DNA of 26,159 bases from Cruorifilaria tuberocauda (lineage: Eukaryota; Nematoda; Chromadorea; Rhabditida; Onchocercidae): NCBI GenBank assembly GCA_013365365.1, contig JABVXU010000682.1, positions 1 through 26,159 on the forward strand. The letters run 5' to 3'. Below, piece by piece: positions 1-9,890 of this stretch. The translations under genes and the position numbers were made by a program. The first letter of the stretch is position 1. The number at the start of each line of letters is the position of its first letter. Under the pieces are notes generated by a model that did not search any database, was not told the DNA's origin, and saw only the letters and a program-made list of their open reading frames with translations.

Positions 1-197
1 CCGAAATTACTGATTAGCAAATTAATAGATTAAAATAAATCATTCCTTCTTAAAGCATAACAGACTAAAATTTGACCATTGATATAGTTTGAAATTTCTA
101 ACAATTAAAAAGCAGTATTCAGTAGTTCTCAACAAATATTACATGTTTACTTTTTAATCATAGAAAATAGGATTTCATAGAATGACCCTTAAACTTA

Positions 198-369
198 TCA
201 TAACCATCCATCATTAATTTTAGTAATACGTCTACGCCAAGATCGTCTAACAGCCAAAGGACGTCGACGTAAGAAACGATTATATCCGAAATTTCTTCCG
301 AATCTTCCACCCATAAACCAACTGAATGGAATTATCGAGAAGTCATAGAACTGTCGCTTAACACGCAAT
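198..369 (-). CDS. Last exon of a small secreted-type peptide gene (copy A), first exon not found
   Basis: The exon follows a good acceptor (ATTCTTGCAG) and ends at a TGA. It opens with one base that completes a split codon, then reads LRVKRQFYDF. The Lys-Arg just before Gln-Phe-Tyr is a classic dibasic processing site, so the mature peptide would start with Gln and be about 53 residues long. The rest is strongly basic and aromatic, with FSWFMGGRFG, NFGYNRF and arginine runs such as FLRRRPLAVRRSWRRR. It contains no cysteines. Copy B at 1614-1854 has the same intron phase, the same KRQFY site at the same distance from the splice junction and a similar Pro-Leu-x-Val-Arg-Arg stretch, so the two are tandem paralogues. 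A signal-peptide exon should lie upstream on the minus strand (above position 369), but I could not identify it. The function is unknown: a neuropeptide-like, cuticle-associated or cationic defence peptide are all possible. Confidence 0.5.
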
Positions 370-389
370 CTGCAAGAATAAGTATGCAT

Positions 390-1613
390 AGAAATCTGTA
401 ATCGATCACTTATCAGTTAATGATAATTCTAACTGATAAGAAAGAGATAAGAGAATGAGTGTGCGATTAAGTAAAGACTTCGGTTGTAAGTAATGAAATG
501 CAAATTTTATATTTTATTCAACTTTCACGGAAAATTCATCAACAAAAATGAATTTCTAAATGATTTCTCTCTCTCTCTCTCTCTTTCCTATCTCTCTGAC
601 ACTAAGTTTTCCAATATCCAAGAAAAGGTCATCCAATTTATATTTAATATTTAAAAGTTCAAGATGGGAAAGACATTTACTGGTTAATATTGTTTGCTCG
701 AATTTCATTCCTGCTAGCTTCCAAGTAAATCAGCAAATTCAGGATGACCAATAGATGGACAGCCCATTTGCCGTATTCAGTCATCTAAGATAGCAAATAT
801 TTACTTTTCTCTTTTTTATCAGTAAAAAATATCAGAGTTATCAGAAAGTAATTTGCTTGAGAATCTATCAATTCAAATTGAATAGCAAAACGGATAGAAC
901 AGTGAAGAATTATCACTTATCAGTACATTATTTTATTTGTCTATCATTTACAAATATCAAAATTTAGATTGAAAGTTTTATTGAAATAATTATCAAAATA
1001 ATTTGACAATTTCACTAGCATCTATTTTTTCTTTTAAAAGTAAACTGTTAAAGAAAAAAAGAAATACAATTTTTGATTAAAATATTAAACTTACCTTTTT
1101 CAAATATTTCGTTTAGAACAAACAAGAAAAGATTAATTAAATTGCAACTATTTGCTTTGGGTTTATTTGAAAGGAAGTTTGTTGAAATTATTTATATATT
1201 TATTAAATAGTTTGTTGTTTAATAAATTTCCAAATTTTTGCTATTGCTATTTCAATTTCAATTAATGAAGCACACTTAGTGTGTACGGTGAAATCAGGTT
1301 TCGATCTTCATTTATTACCTATCATAGCATGTTTTTATCATTATAACCTGATAACATACTGATAACACTGATAATAATATCTTACATCCATTATTTCACA
1401 TGCATACATAATTCTTCTAAGTAAGAACATTGCTTTGATAATCAGTAAGTTATTTAATTTCAACTTTTGAAATTTGCAAATATTCTTCATTATTTTAAAA
1501 TTTTCTTAAAAATTTCTATACAAATTAATCATTCGATTTTATTATATTAAATACATAACGATTTCATAACATTTTAAATTCCAATTTTCAACAAATCAAT
1601 AATGGCATATCGA
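390..1613. other. Intergenic or intronic stretch between the two peptide-gene exons
   Basis: I see no supportable exon here. It holds a CT dinucleotide run and scattered TGATAA motifs. A strong donor-like site is read on the minus strand near 1094 (GTAAGTTT). The first exon of peptide copy A should lie here, or further upstream on the minus strand. Confidence 0.4.
566..584. repeat. CT dinucleotide microsatellite
   Basis: This is an almost perfect run of alternating C and T of about 19 bases, followed by further CT-rich sequence up to about 598. The plus-strand open frame over it is low-complexity Ser/Leu and is not a gene. Confidence 0.85.
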
Positions 1614-1854
1614 TTAAGCAAACCATGGACTACCAAAAAATGGACTGCCGCTAATTGAATGATCTATGCTTTCCACACGTCTGCTCGTGAATCGTCGTCT
1701 CACCCCGAGAGGTCCAAATGCAGGCCATGGCGCTCCCCAGCTACTTCCCGGGCCATACCAACCACTTTGACCACTGCCCCAGGCCATATTGAAAAATGGC
1801 ACGGATATGCTACCAAATCCATGACTTCCGTAAAATTGTCGCTTTTCCCGTTTT
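1614..1854 (-). CDS. Last exon of a small secreted-type peptide gene (copy B), first exon not found
   Basis: The exon begins after a TTTTTTTCTAG acceptor and ends at TAA. After one base of a split codon it reads KREKRQFYGS, so Lys-Arg precedes Gln-Phe-Tyr exactly as in copy A. Processing would release a peptide of about 75 residues. Its first half is rich in Gly, Trp, Ser and Pro (for example MAWGSGQSGWYGPGSSWGAP). A basic segment follows (PLGVRRRFTSRRVESI), then a Ser/Gly/Phe tail ending in SPFFGSPWFA. No cysteines are present. The shared intron position and phase and the aligned basic segment make it a paralogue of copy A, with a diverged and longer aromatic-glycine region. The upstream exon, probably coding the signal peptide, was not found. 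I do not recognise the family; glycine/tryptophan-rich secreted peptides of nematodes are a reasonable class guess. Confidence 0.5.
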
Positions 1855-3372
1855 CTAGAAAAAAATATGCAAATTTTCAAACAGAAAATAATCTTATCGT
1901 TTCTACCAATATTTGAAAAAAATCAAAAATTTAAATTATCACCTCATTTCGATAGCATTCGATGTCTTACGACAAGAAATAACCAAAAGATTTATGTAAA
2001 GTAAAATGATAATAAGTTTGTGTGATAATTTGTATGATAACATCTGAAATTTTCGCTGTTAATGAATTGAATTTATCAGTTGCAACGAAAAATTATCATC
2101 CCTTAACTGTTACAACATTCTGAACTTTTTAAACTTATCAAATTAGCCATTTCGTATTTCGACGAAATTTTCGTTTCATATAATTTCATTGTAAGTAAGT
2201 TGAATTTACTTTTAATAATCACAATAATAATATTAGTTAAGCAACAATTTAATTAATCTAAACTTTTCGATTGTTAAATGAAAGCAAAAAAGCAACTTGA
2301 GCAACTTGAGCAAACAGAGCTAACAGAACTGTTGACTGTACTGTTGAATTTTTCCTTTCACTGTAATTTGAAAGTAACTTATCTGCTTCTTAATTATAAT
2401 AATAATATCCTTTTTGTAGTAGCAAAATATGAAAAACTTTCACTATCCTAAAATTTATATCCATTTCACATTTTAGAAGAAAGAAACAAATCACTGCAAC
2501 AAAATGAAAATACGACGATTGAATGGGAAAGTTTTGTTGCAAAAATATTTTCTGATTAATTGAATTGTTGAAATGACGTAATTGCTAACTGTTAAAAGCT
2601 GAAATATGCTTGTTTACAGCTTTCAAGAACTTGTTCGAATTCTCTCTCCACACATATTTCCTTTCTAATATTTATTTGAGAATCAGTGACTGTCAATTAT
2701 ATGAAATTCAAGTTTGAAAACGAAATTCCAGAAAGCTTATCAGCAATTAAAATCGGAAAAAAAAAGAAGCAATCAGCTATGATGATACATTTATAAGTAA
2801 AATGCAATATAATTATATAAATTAAATCGATCGAAAAGTCTGAATTGAAGATTGAAAGCCTTTTATCTATCAATAAAAATATATAAATAATTATAACTAA
2901 GAAGCTAAAAAGTAAATTTCGTAAAGTAGAACTTACTTTGTTTGTTATAAACGATTTTGTTCAAAAGAAAAATAAAAATTTCATAAATTTTACTAACACT
3001 CTTATCTGTAATTACTCAATTTTATTTAAAACTAAAAAGCTGATTACGGTTATGAGAAGGACACTGATTACGATAAAACTGCATGATTTCATATCAGAAG
3101 ATGGAATGGGATATTTCGAGAGTTAAAAAGTAAATGGTACTTAATGAATAAATTGAATTGATTAATTACTGTAAGAGCATTACCGTAACATTTTTATTTA
3201 TTCTAATAAAATTCTAATTAAGCTTTTGCTCAGTAATATTAGCATTTCATGCTTCTATTGTTTTCTGCTTCTTTGAAAGACGCATGATAATATAAGTAAG
3301 ATGAGGTAATCAGTGATAAAAAGTGATAAAAGTCTGTATAGTGATAAAGTTGTATAGTGATAAATTCAAATT
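1855..3372. other. Gene-poor AT-rich stretch
   Basis: I see no convincing exon. The plus-strand frame at 2938-3126 is an AT-rich chance frame without splice or composition support. Short direct repeats occur, such as GCAACTTGA twice near 2293-2310 and GTGATAAA several times at 3315-3362. The missing first exon of peptide copy B may lie in this stretch. Confidence 0.4.
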
Positions 3373-4993
3373 TCATGCATTTTTAGCACTCTTTAAATGA
3401 TTAGCTGTCATATTAGCACATTTGCCAAAGTGATCTGCCATTATATTCATTAACTCTCGTACTGTTTCCGCCGTTTTCTTATAATGCACTGGAAATTGTT
3501 TAATATTTTGTTGAACTTTTATCAATTGTTCTTCGTACTGAGCAGCGGCTTCCTTACTTTTCTGTTGCTTAACTTCATCTTCGGGATATCTTAAATCATA
3601 TCAATCAATAATTAATAATTTATCGATTAATGAATAAATTACACCAGTAGCATATCAGTAAATTATTGTATTTTTAAAATTTACAAAAAATTATTGCTGT
3701 GAAAGAATGAAAGTAATATGAGATTTACTTGTTAGCTGCTTGAGATAAGCCATCCATATCAAGACGTCGTTTTTTTAACAGATTGATATCATTGAGATAA
3801 TTTTTTAGATCTTCTTTAAGCCATGTTCTTGACCAGGATTCAATAAATTTTGATTCCACCTGAAATACTTACGAACAAAAAAGTAAAAGTTTCATTAATT
3901 TAATTTTGCATATAATCAAAATTTAATTAAAACATTCAGCATTACTATAGAATGAATTTACTTTCTTTTAGTGAAACTTAAGTAAAAATGAAACTGTTAA
4001 ATTGTACGATTAAAGTAATTAAGTAATTTATGATTCAATAAATCTTTTATATTTTATATCAAATTCAGTTAATTTTAATTAAAATCTCGTTTATGCACCT
4101 GTTTAGCTGTCAAACGTTCCGTTTTCGCTATCTCTTCCAATGCTTCTTCGACATTTTTCATCACTTTATTGAACTTAAATAATTAAATATAATTAGGTAA
4201 TTGAGGGGAAAAGTGAATACTTTGATTGCAACTTAGTTTTCTGTAATTCATAGAGTTACAAATTAAGTAAAACTCTTCTTTACTTTTTCATTGTTCGTTT
4301 TAGCTGCCAGACCAGCGCACGTGTTAGCTATCGAATCGGCCGGGGTCATACCGGTTGCTTTGAAATTTGCAATCATCAATTCAACAGCTTTAGCGATCGC
4401 TGACACATCCGATTTACTCTGCTCGCAGAAAGTAATCGAACGAGTAACCTCATTGGGAAACCTAAAATAACATTTGCTTTCTACGATTGGATTTGATGTA
4501 CTTACACAGGTAAGTAATACTTCTTTGTCGTAATTGTAAGGTAATTGAGTGAAAAAGTGTTGAATATTTCGATAACAGTGGCAATTAGTTTTGATGTAGT
4601 AAAAATAAAAAAATAATAATTTGTTAAAAGCTAACATTTCAGAATTTTGCAGTTAACAGATGGATCTTCAAGAATGATTCAAAGTTTTCCAATACTTTCA
4701 ATCAATATAATTTCAAATTTATTTATTGATTAGTAAAGCTAATCGATTAGCAAATTTCGAACATTCCATGGTAATGTATCGTTTTGATATGATCATAATA
4801 AATCAAATACCCAAAATTCAATTACTAATAATCCCAACTTTAGATTATTCCGATCAGTGCTGATCGATAAATTATTCTGGCTGATAATGAATTCAAGTAG
4901 AATTGTTTTTCTTAAGAAACTTTCAAAAACGAACTCCGTTTGCTTTGCCATATCCAACTTTACCATTACATTTTGTTTCAATCGTCGAAACAT
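3373..4993 (-). CDS. BAR-domain protein (membrane-curvature binding), five exons recognised
   Basis: Exons (minus strand): 4993-about 4931, 4461-4284, 4173-4099, 3859-3729 and 3589-3373. The last four join in consistent phase. BAR domains form crescent-shaped coiled-coil dimers that bind curved membranes in endocytosis and trafficking. The N-terminus (MFRRLKQNVMVKLDMAKQTE) looks like the amphipathic helix that starts N-BAR proteins, ending in the usual K.TE motif. Later exons give long charged helices. The most diagnostic stretch is WLKEDLKNYLNDINLLKKRR followed by LDMDG, matching the BAR pattern of a fixed 'eDl' helix followed by L-K-x-R-R-L-D-x-D. The C-terminus ends ANHLKSAKNA with no SH3 domain, so it is a short, BAR-only protein of about 225 residues. 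Exon 2 starts in phase 2 but the best exon 1 donors are phase 0 or 1, so a small exon between them is probably missing from this model. Confidence 0.8.
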
Positions 4994-5251
4994 TTTTCAC
5001 GTCAAAAACGTTTGACGAAAAAGATTCAACCTCGTAGTGGATAAAAAATGTTATAAATAAACATAATTCAACTTACTTCTAACTTTATATATCAAACAAA
5101 TATATTTGTATAATTTGATTTGTTGAATATCTCTTCAGGTAATGAAAGATTTGCATGCTCGAAAATCAGGTAAGCATGATCCGGATGTGATTAAAAGACG
5201 CTTACTGCATTGCAATTAAATTTTTTATCAATAACTAATAACTGTTTTGTT

Positions 5252-6863
5252 TCACTTGGAAGACGTGTATGTTCGATCTGTGACAAAATCACGCTGAGAT
5301 TTTATTAGCAACCTTATTTATTGATTACAATATTTTTTCCATGAAGATAATAATAAGAAGAATTATAACTTATGAATGTTAATTTGAAATTTCAAAAAAA
5401 AAAAACTGAAATTAAAGTATTCGAATAAAATGAGGACAACATTTATAAACAATTATTTGAGAAATACCAGAGAGACGCTACTTTTTCATTAAGATTATCA
5501 AGTTAATTTAAGTTAAATATTTCAACATTTCGAACTTAACTTTTACTACTTATACCATGCACCATACTTGTACTATAAAGTTGTACTACTAAATGAACTT
5601 GATCCAATCAATTTGCTTAAAATATGATTATTGAAAATGAACAAACATCTTATATTACTTGAAGGGTACAATTCAATACAATCGAGAAAAAAATGAATTA
5701 CGTGAAAGACGTGTAAAAGCGACCGAATTTACACCTATTAGTTTTTCTTACTGATAAGCAATATGGGCGCATACCAATCATATATCCACCTGTATCAACG
5801 CTGAAAAGAGAAAAGTAAGTAGGAATTTTAGAAATTAGATTGGTAGTTTTATTGGAAATTCATTGAAATAAATTGATCGAAAAGAAATTGGATAAGAATT
5901 TCCAAAGTTGCTTGTACAGTAATTGACAGTAATGAAATTCATTTTTGTGATTCAATTTTAATAATAATCTTAATTAATCATTTTTTGTTACTAATAATAA
6001 TATGTATTTTACTGATGCCGAAATTTAGAAGTGAAAAATTTATACGCAATTTTCAATTTTTGAACTGAACAATTTTTCTTTTCCCCTCTTCGGATTTTCA
6101 TATTTGAATTAATTCCAAAGTTAATTAAAAACTTCAATATTACCCGTCCCAATTATTCCAGCAATCAAAATCCTTGTTCCGACATTTTCTTCGACATACA
6201 CTCTCCTCCCTTTTTTTGTAATCAAAGAAGAGATTTCGAATGATACCATCGTCTCCAAATTCCACCTGACACCTTGGACATTTCCCAGAATTCTGCAAAA
6301 TCGAGATAAATCCATCGGTTATTTTAATCAATTCCGAATGATTTGTTGAAATGCTAATAGACGACTAATAGACTTATTTTTAGAGTGATTTATTACCTAA
6401 TTGCATTGTACTACGGTAATCTTATCAGAGATTTTATCATTCAAAGACTTCACAGATGAATTTCATAGACAAAAAATGGAGTTAGACTAAGTTAATATGC
6501 CTATTCTTATCCAACTTAATTGATATAAAGAAAACTTACTGTCAAATACTCAGAAAACAAAGTGATATCCTGTGATGATAAATGATAAGAATGAAATCTT
6601 AGCATAAGTAAAATGCGCTTGAAAGTAGCATACTATTTGAAGGATTAAATTGAGTAAAATTCACAATTTTATTTTGATTTTCTAATTTAAATATACTTAT
6701 TACAACTTACTTCAACGGAATCTACAATACAGGATGGATGAAACGTGTGGCCACAACGTAGTGCAGCCATATTGTTCAAGTAAAGTTGCTTCTTGCAAGC
6801 AGTGCATTCCATTTCCGTTGAATTATTCAATTCTTCCCTCGACATCACGTGTAAATTAGCATA
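5252..6863 (-). CDS. TRAIP-like RING-H2 finger protein (unit B)
   Basis: Exons (minus): 6863-6711, 6292-6144, 5800-5752 and 5293-5252, joining in phase with strong signals (TTTTCAG before 5800, GTAAGA after 5752). The RING-H2 has ligands C-x2-C (ECTACKK), then C-G-H-T-F-H-x2-C (LRCGHTFHPSC), ten residues, then C-P-R-C (GKCPRCQ). The stretch after the last cysteines (GIIRNLFFDY) closely resembles the conserved tail of the TRAIP/No-poles RING, whose family are E3 ubiquitin ligases in genome maintenance. The long coiled coil of TRAIP is missing. The first in-frame ATG lies 18 bases after a TTTTCAG acceptor, which would suit SL trans-splicing, giving about 125 residues. The exon is also open in frame upstream of that ATG and could be joined to unit A. 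If the 6144 donor is not used, the reading ends at a TAA at 6140-6142. The last two exons are less certain than the RING exons. Confidence 0.68.
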
Positions 6864-7624
6864 CTGAAAATATAAGCCTTTTAAGTTAATAAGTAAAAGT
6901 TTATTTGAAATGAAATAAATTAATTTGATTGTTATTAACGGAAATCAAATGACTTTCTTCTTTTATTACTGATCAGTATTTCTTAATCATAAATACTTTA
7001 AAGATGATAATAGAATTGATTTGATGAAAAAGCCTGTTGACCTTTTTTGGCATTGCATGATAACAATCTCCTTATAGCATTCGATGAAAAATTAATTTAA
7101 GACTTTTGTTTTAACCTATGCCCTTTTGGTGCTATGCTTTATCTGATAATTTATTTCATTATTATACTTTTGTAAAGTGTATTGTACTTTCTGTAATATG
7201 CTGTTAATTCTTTTTCAAGTTTTTAATTATTCATTATCTTACAAAAAGTTTTGCTTACTTTCGTATATTGGTTGTGCCTTTTTCTATTTTTAAATCACTT
7301 ACTTTAATTACTAAAGTTGAATTACTTAGTATATGTTTGGTATAACAATCTGACAAATCAGGTTTTAATAGTTTTAAAAGTGACTGAGGAAATTCTAATA
7401 ACTTATAAAGAAAAAAGTATAATTATTTGAAATAGTCAAAGTGAGATAGAAATTTGAAAGTGCATCAAAAATGGATTGATATGAAATGAAATTCGACGAT
7501 TTAGGAGATTTCTTAATTAAATACTATCGTCTTAAAATACTATAATTAATTAATTAAATATAATTAAATACTATAATTCATTGGTTGCATATTAAATTTT
7601 ATATTTCTTAGCCATTTTTCCATA

Positions 7625-8213
7625 CTAAAATGAATATTCAGGTAGCAAAAAAAAAAAAGAAATCACCCGGAATGGTTCCAATTCACGGTAACAATTCTTA
7701 TCAACTCTTTTAGTGAATATCAGTGACAGTTTGATCAAACCTTTCCTTGTCACCCTCTCCCGACATATCGGGCATTTCATTTGAACCTTGAAATTGAACG
7801 AAATTATCAAACAACTTCATAAAAGAATAACTCATTAAGAAATGGAACTTGTCTAACTATTGCAGAAAAAGTTTAATTGTTCTAAGAATTACGTGAAACG
7901 GTACGTTTGAAATTTCTTGAATGAATCTATCATTTAGCTTAATTCAATGCAATTATTCACGAAAAAAAAAGTGAGGGAATTCAGGAATGAAATAAATATT
8001 CGAGATTTCCTGAAAAACACGTGTAAATAATTTCAAGCATACTTTCATCCATTGACGTACGCAACGAAAATGAAACGTGTGACCACAAAATAGCGCCCAA
8101 ACTTTATCAAAGGTTATGATTGAAAAGCATATGCTACACTGAGGTTTTGATAACATTATTTCTTCAGATATTTTTGTTATGTAACTATCTGAAATTATTA
8201 TATTACTAATCAT
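7625..8213 (-). CDS. TRAIP-like RING-H2 finger protein (unit A)
   Basis: Two exons carry a complete RING: 8213-8043 and 7786-7667, joined in phase 0. Ligands are C-S-I-C, then LFCGHTFHFRC, ten residues with a Trp at the usual position (VRQWMKVQMK), then C-P-I-C. The following basic segment (KGLIKLSLIF) again resembles the TRAIP-type extension after the RING. RING-H2 domains recruit ubiquitin-conjugating enzymes. The open frame starts at ATG 8213, but a TTTCAG acceptor at 8189 is followed by an ATG at 8156 (MLSKPQCSIC), which is the better start if the transcript is trans-spliced. After residue EPFR a donor (GTGATT at 7666) can splice in phase 0 to 6863, which would fuse this unit to unit B. 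Without splicing the frame ends at 7625 after a low-complexity tail. Both readings are plausible. Confidence 0.68.
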
Positions 8214-9890
8214 TTAATATATGAAAAAGCTCTATATTGAAATTAATTTAACCTTTAACCTTTAGAGTGAGTCAATAAAATAAACCTGGCAGTGATAAAT
8301 CAATACTTTCGAGAAAGGTAAATAATTTTAGGTAAGAGCACCGATTGGGATAAAACGATTGTTTAAGTGAATTCGATTTTCGATGAAAAACGAGCTGAAA
8401 ATTTTTGAGCGATAAATTCGGTTTTGGCTTTAATTCCTATTGATAAAAAGTTTACTCACGAGCAATTTTGCATAAGTTATCGATTTTTTCAGCTCCTAAG
8501 ACTGAGGGAACTATGAATGATAAATAATAAAAGTAAGCTAAAATGAAATTAGATAAGTATGAATTAAGTAAACTTTACTAGATGAACAACAAAATGATGA
8601 ATTTTTCAAAACAGAAAAAAAGATAGCGACCAATTTTAGGTATGACCCGACCATACGATGGAAGCAAAATTTTTGCTAATGCAAGCAAGTTGACCTTTAC
8701 AACGCCATCGGCAGAAAAGTAAGAAACAGAAGAGGTCAGCAGAAATTTCAAATAAAAGTCGCCAATGTCGTCATCCATCATAATAATGCACAATAATTCT
8801 AGGCTTCGCACTTAATTGCTATTGTTGTAATAAAAAGTATTTCATCGATTGAATGATTCCGTGGTATCCGAGATATCCTATTGCTTGTTTTTTTCACGGC
8901 GGTAAATAACTGAGTGATCAGCACATTATTTCACAGTTCTTTTGAATGACAGTATCCGAATTATATCATGTCACCATCATGAGTTCAAATTCAAAAATGC
9001 CCTTCCCTCCACTTTCATTTTTCATTTAGAAAGTCATAAAGTCAGTTTAAAATCGTTCCAAAGTCAGTTTGCAATTTCTGTTTGATTATAAGAAAGAATT
9101 CAGTCATAAAATTCAATCAGAAAAATATAAGCTCCTTGATTCATTAGCATCTGATGAGATAAGTTTCTCGATGGAATGGCTTACGGAATAATTTCTGAAA
9201 CAATTAATTACTTTTACTCGAATTAGAGTCACAAGCTTCAAGAGCATTTCCCCGGGAACATATTCATTTCGATATCTCAGAAGTTATTTTGGTAAATATA
9301 AGCATTATTAGTATATGTCTTGAATAGCTGCATCACATGGATCAATTTTCGGAATAATTAGAGAAATACGGATCGATTCTGAAAAAGTTTGAATATTGTA
9401 AATTTACTGATAAATGCCATAATTACTGATAGTGATACTGATAAATACTTATAAATGATTACTTATAAATACTATAGATAACTTTGAATTCAACAATGGA
9501 AAATATATGAATAGAATATTGTTTTTGTAAAATATCAATCAGTGTAAAATGTAATAAAATATAATTTCTTTACATCGACCATTAAAGTTATCGCTGCTAC
9601 AATCGAAACTTTGTTCCATTGAAATTTCGATTTGAATTTTAATGAAATTCAAATACAAAATGAATATTTGGTTAATTATGGGATAGCAATGTTTCACAAA
9701 AATTAACGGTAATATATCTTCTACAATGGTATCGAGAATGTCGAGAATTTGTAAATATATTAAAGAGTAGATTGATTAACTCGTTTATCCTCCCAATCAA
9801 TATTTGAAATAAGTATAAATGGAATGGATTGATCATGCAATGCATGCTTCTTCATTTTCCGGTTCCGTTTCCGTTAAAGTGAAGTGATAA
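8214..9890. other. Intergenic stretch upstream of the RING and EGF genes
   Basis: This divergent interval separates minus-strand RING unit A from the plus-strand EGF gene. Apart from the doubtful frame at 8578-8781, I see only AT-rich sequence with TGATAA motifs and GATA-like repeats (ACTGATAAAT variants near 9407-9460). Promoters for both neighbours must lie here, but no specific element could be assigned. Confidence 0.4.
8578..8781 (-). CDS. Doubtful coding exon, unrecognised protein
   Basis: An open frame begins with MMDDDIGDFYLKFLLTSSVS and continues through LLALAKILLPSYGRVIPKIG to a TAG. Its amino-acid mix is less AT-driven than chance frames nearby and resembles a folded helical protein, and a fair donor (GTAAAG) overlaps the stop. 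I found no partner exon in phase with RING unit A downstream, and I do not recognise a family. It may be a first exon of a gene whose other exons I missed, or a chance frame. Confidence 0.22.
   Translation of the reverse strand: MMDDDIGDFYLKFLLTSSVSYFSADGVVKVNLLALAKILLPSYGRVIPKIGRYLFFCFEKFIILLFI

Noticed and set aside
1659..1916. Plus-strand 85-residue open frame
   Set aside because: Antisense shadow of peptide copy B, whose minus frame has the splice signal and the paralogue.
4462..4637. Upstream extension of BAR exon 2 to a Met at 4637
   Set aside because: A TTATTTTAG acceptor separates it from the conserved BAR sequence, and the extension is low-complexity Phe/Tyr/Asn.
5144..5219. Plus-strand frame MKDLHARKSGKHDPDVIKRR ending in a stop
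   Set aside because: It looks somewhat coding, but has no partner exon and lies in the short gap between two minus-strand genes. Probably chance.
5664..5820. Plus-strand coding-like fragments (YNREKNELRERRVKATEF and DKQYGRIPIIYPPVSTLK) in different frames
   Set aside because: They are antisense to the proposed RING exon at 5752-5800, do not join in phase, and no upstream exon fits. A frameshifted relic cannot be excluded.
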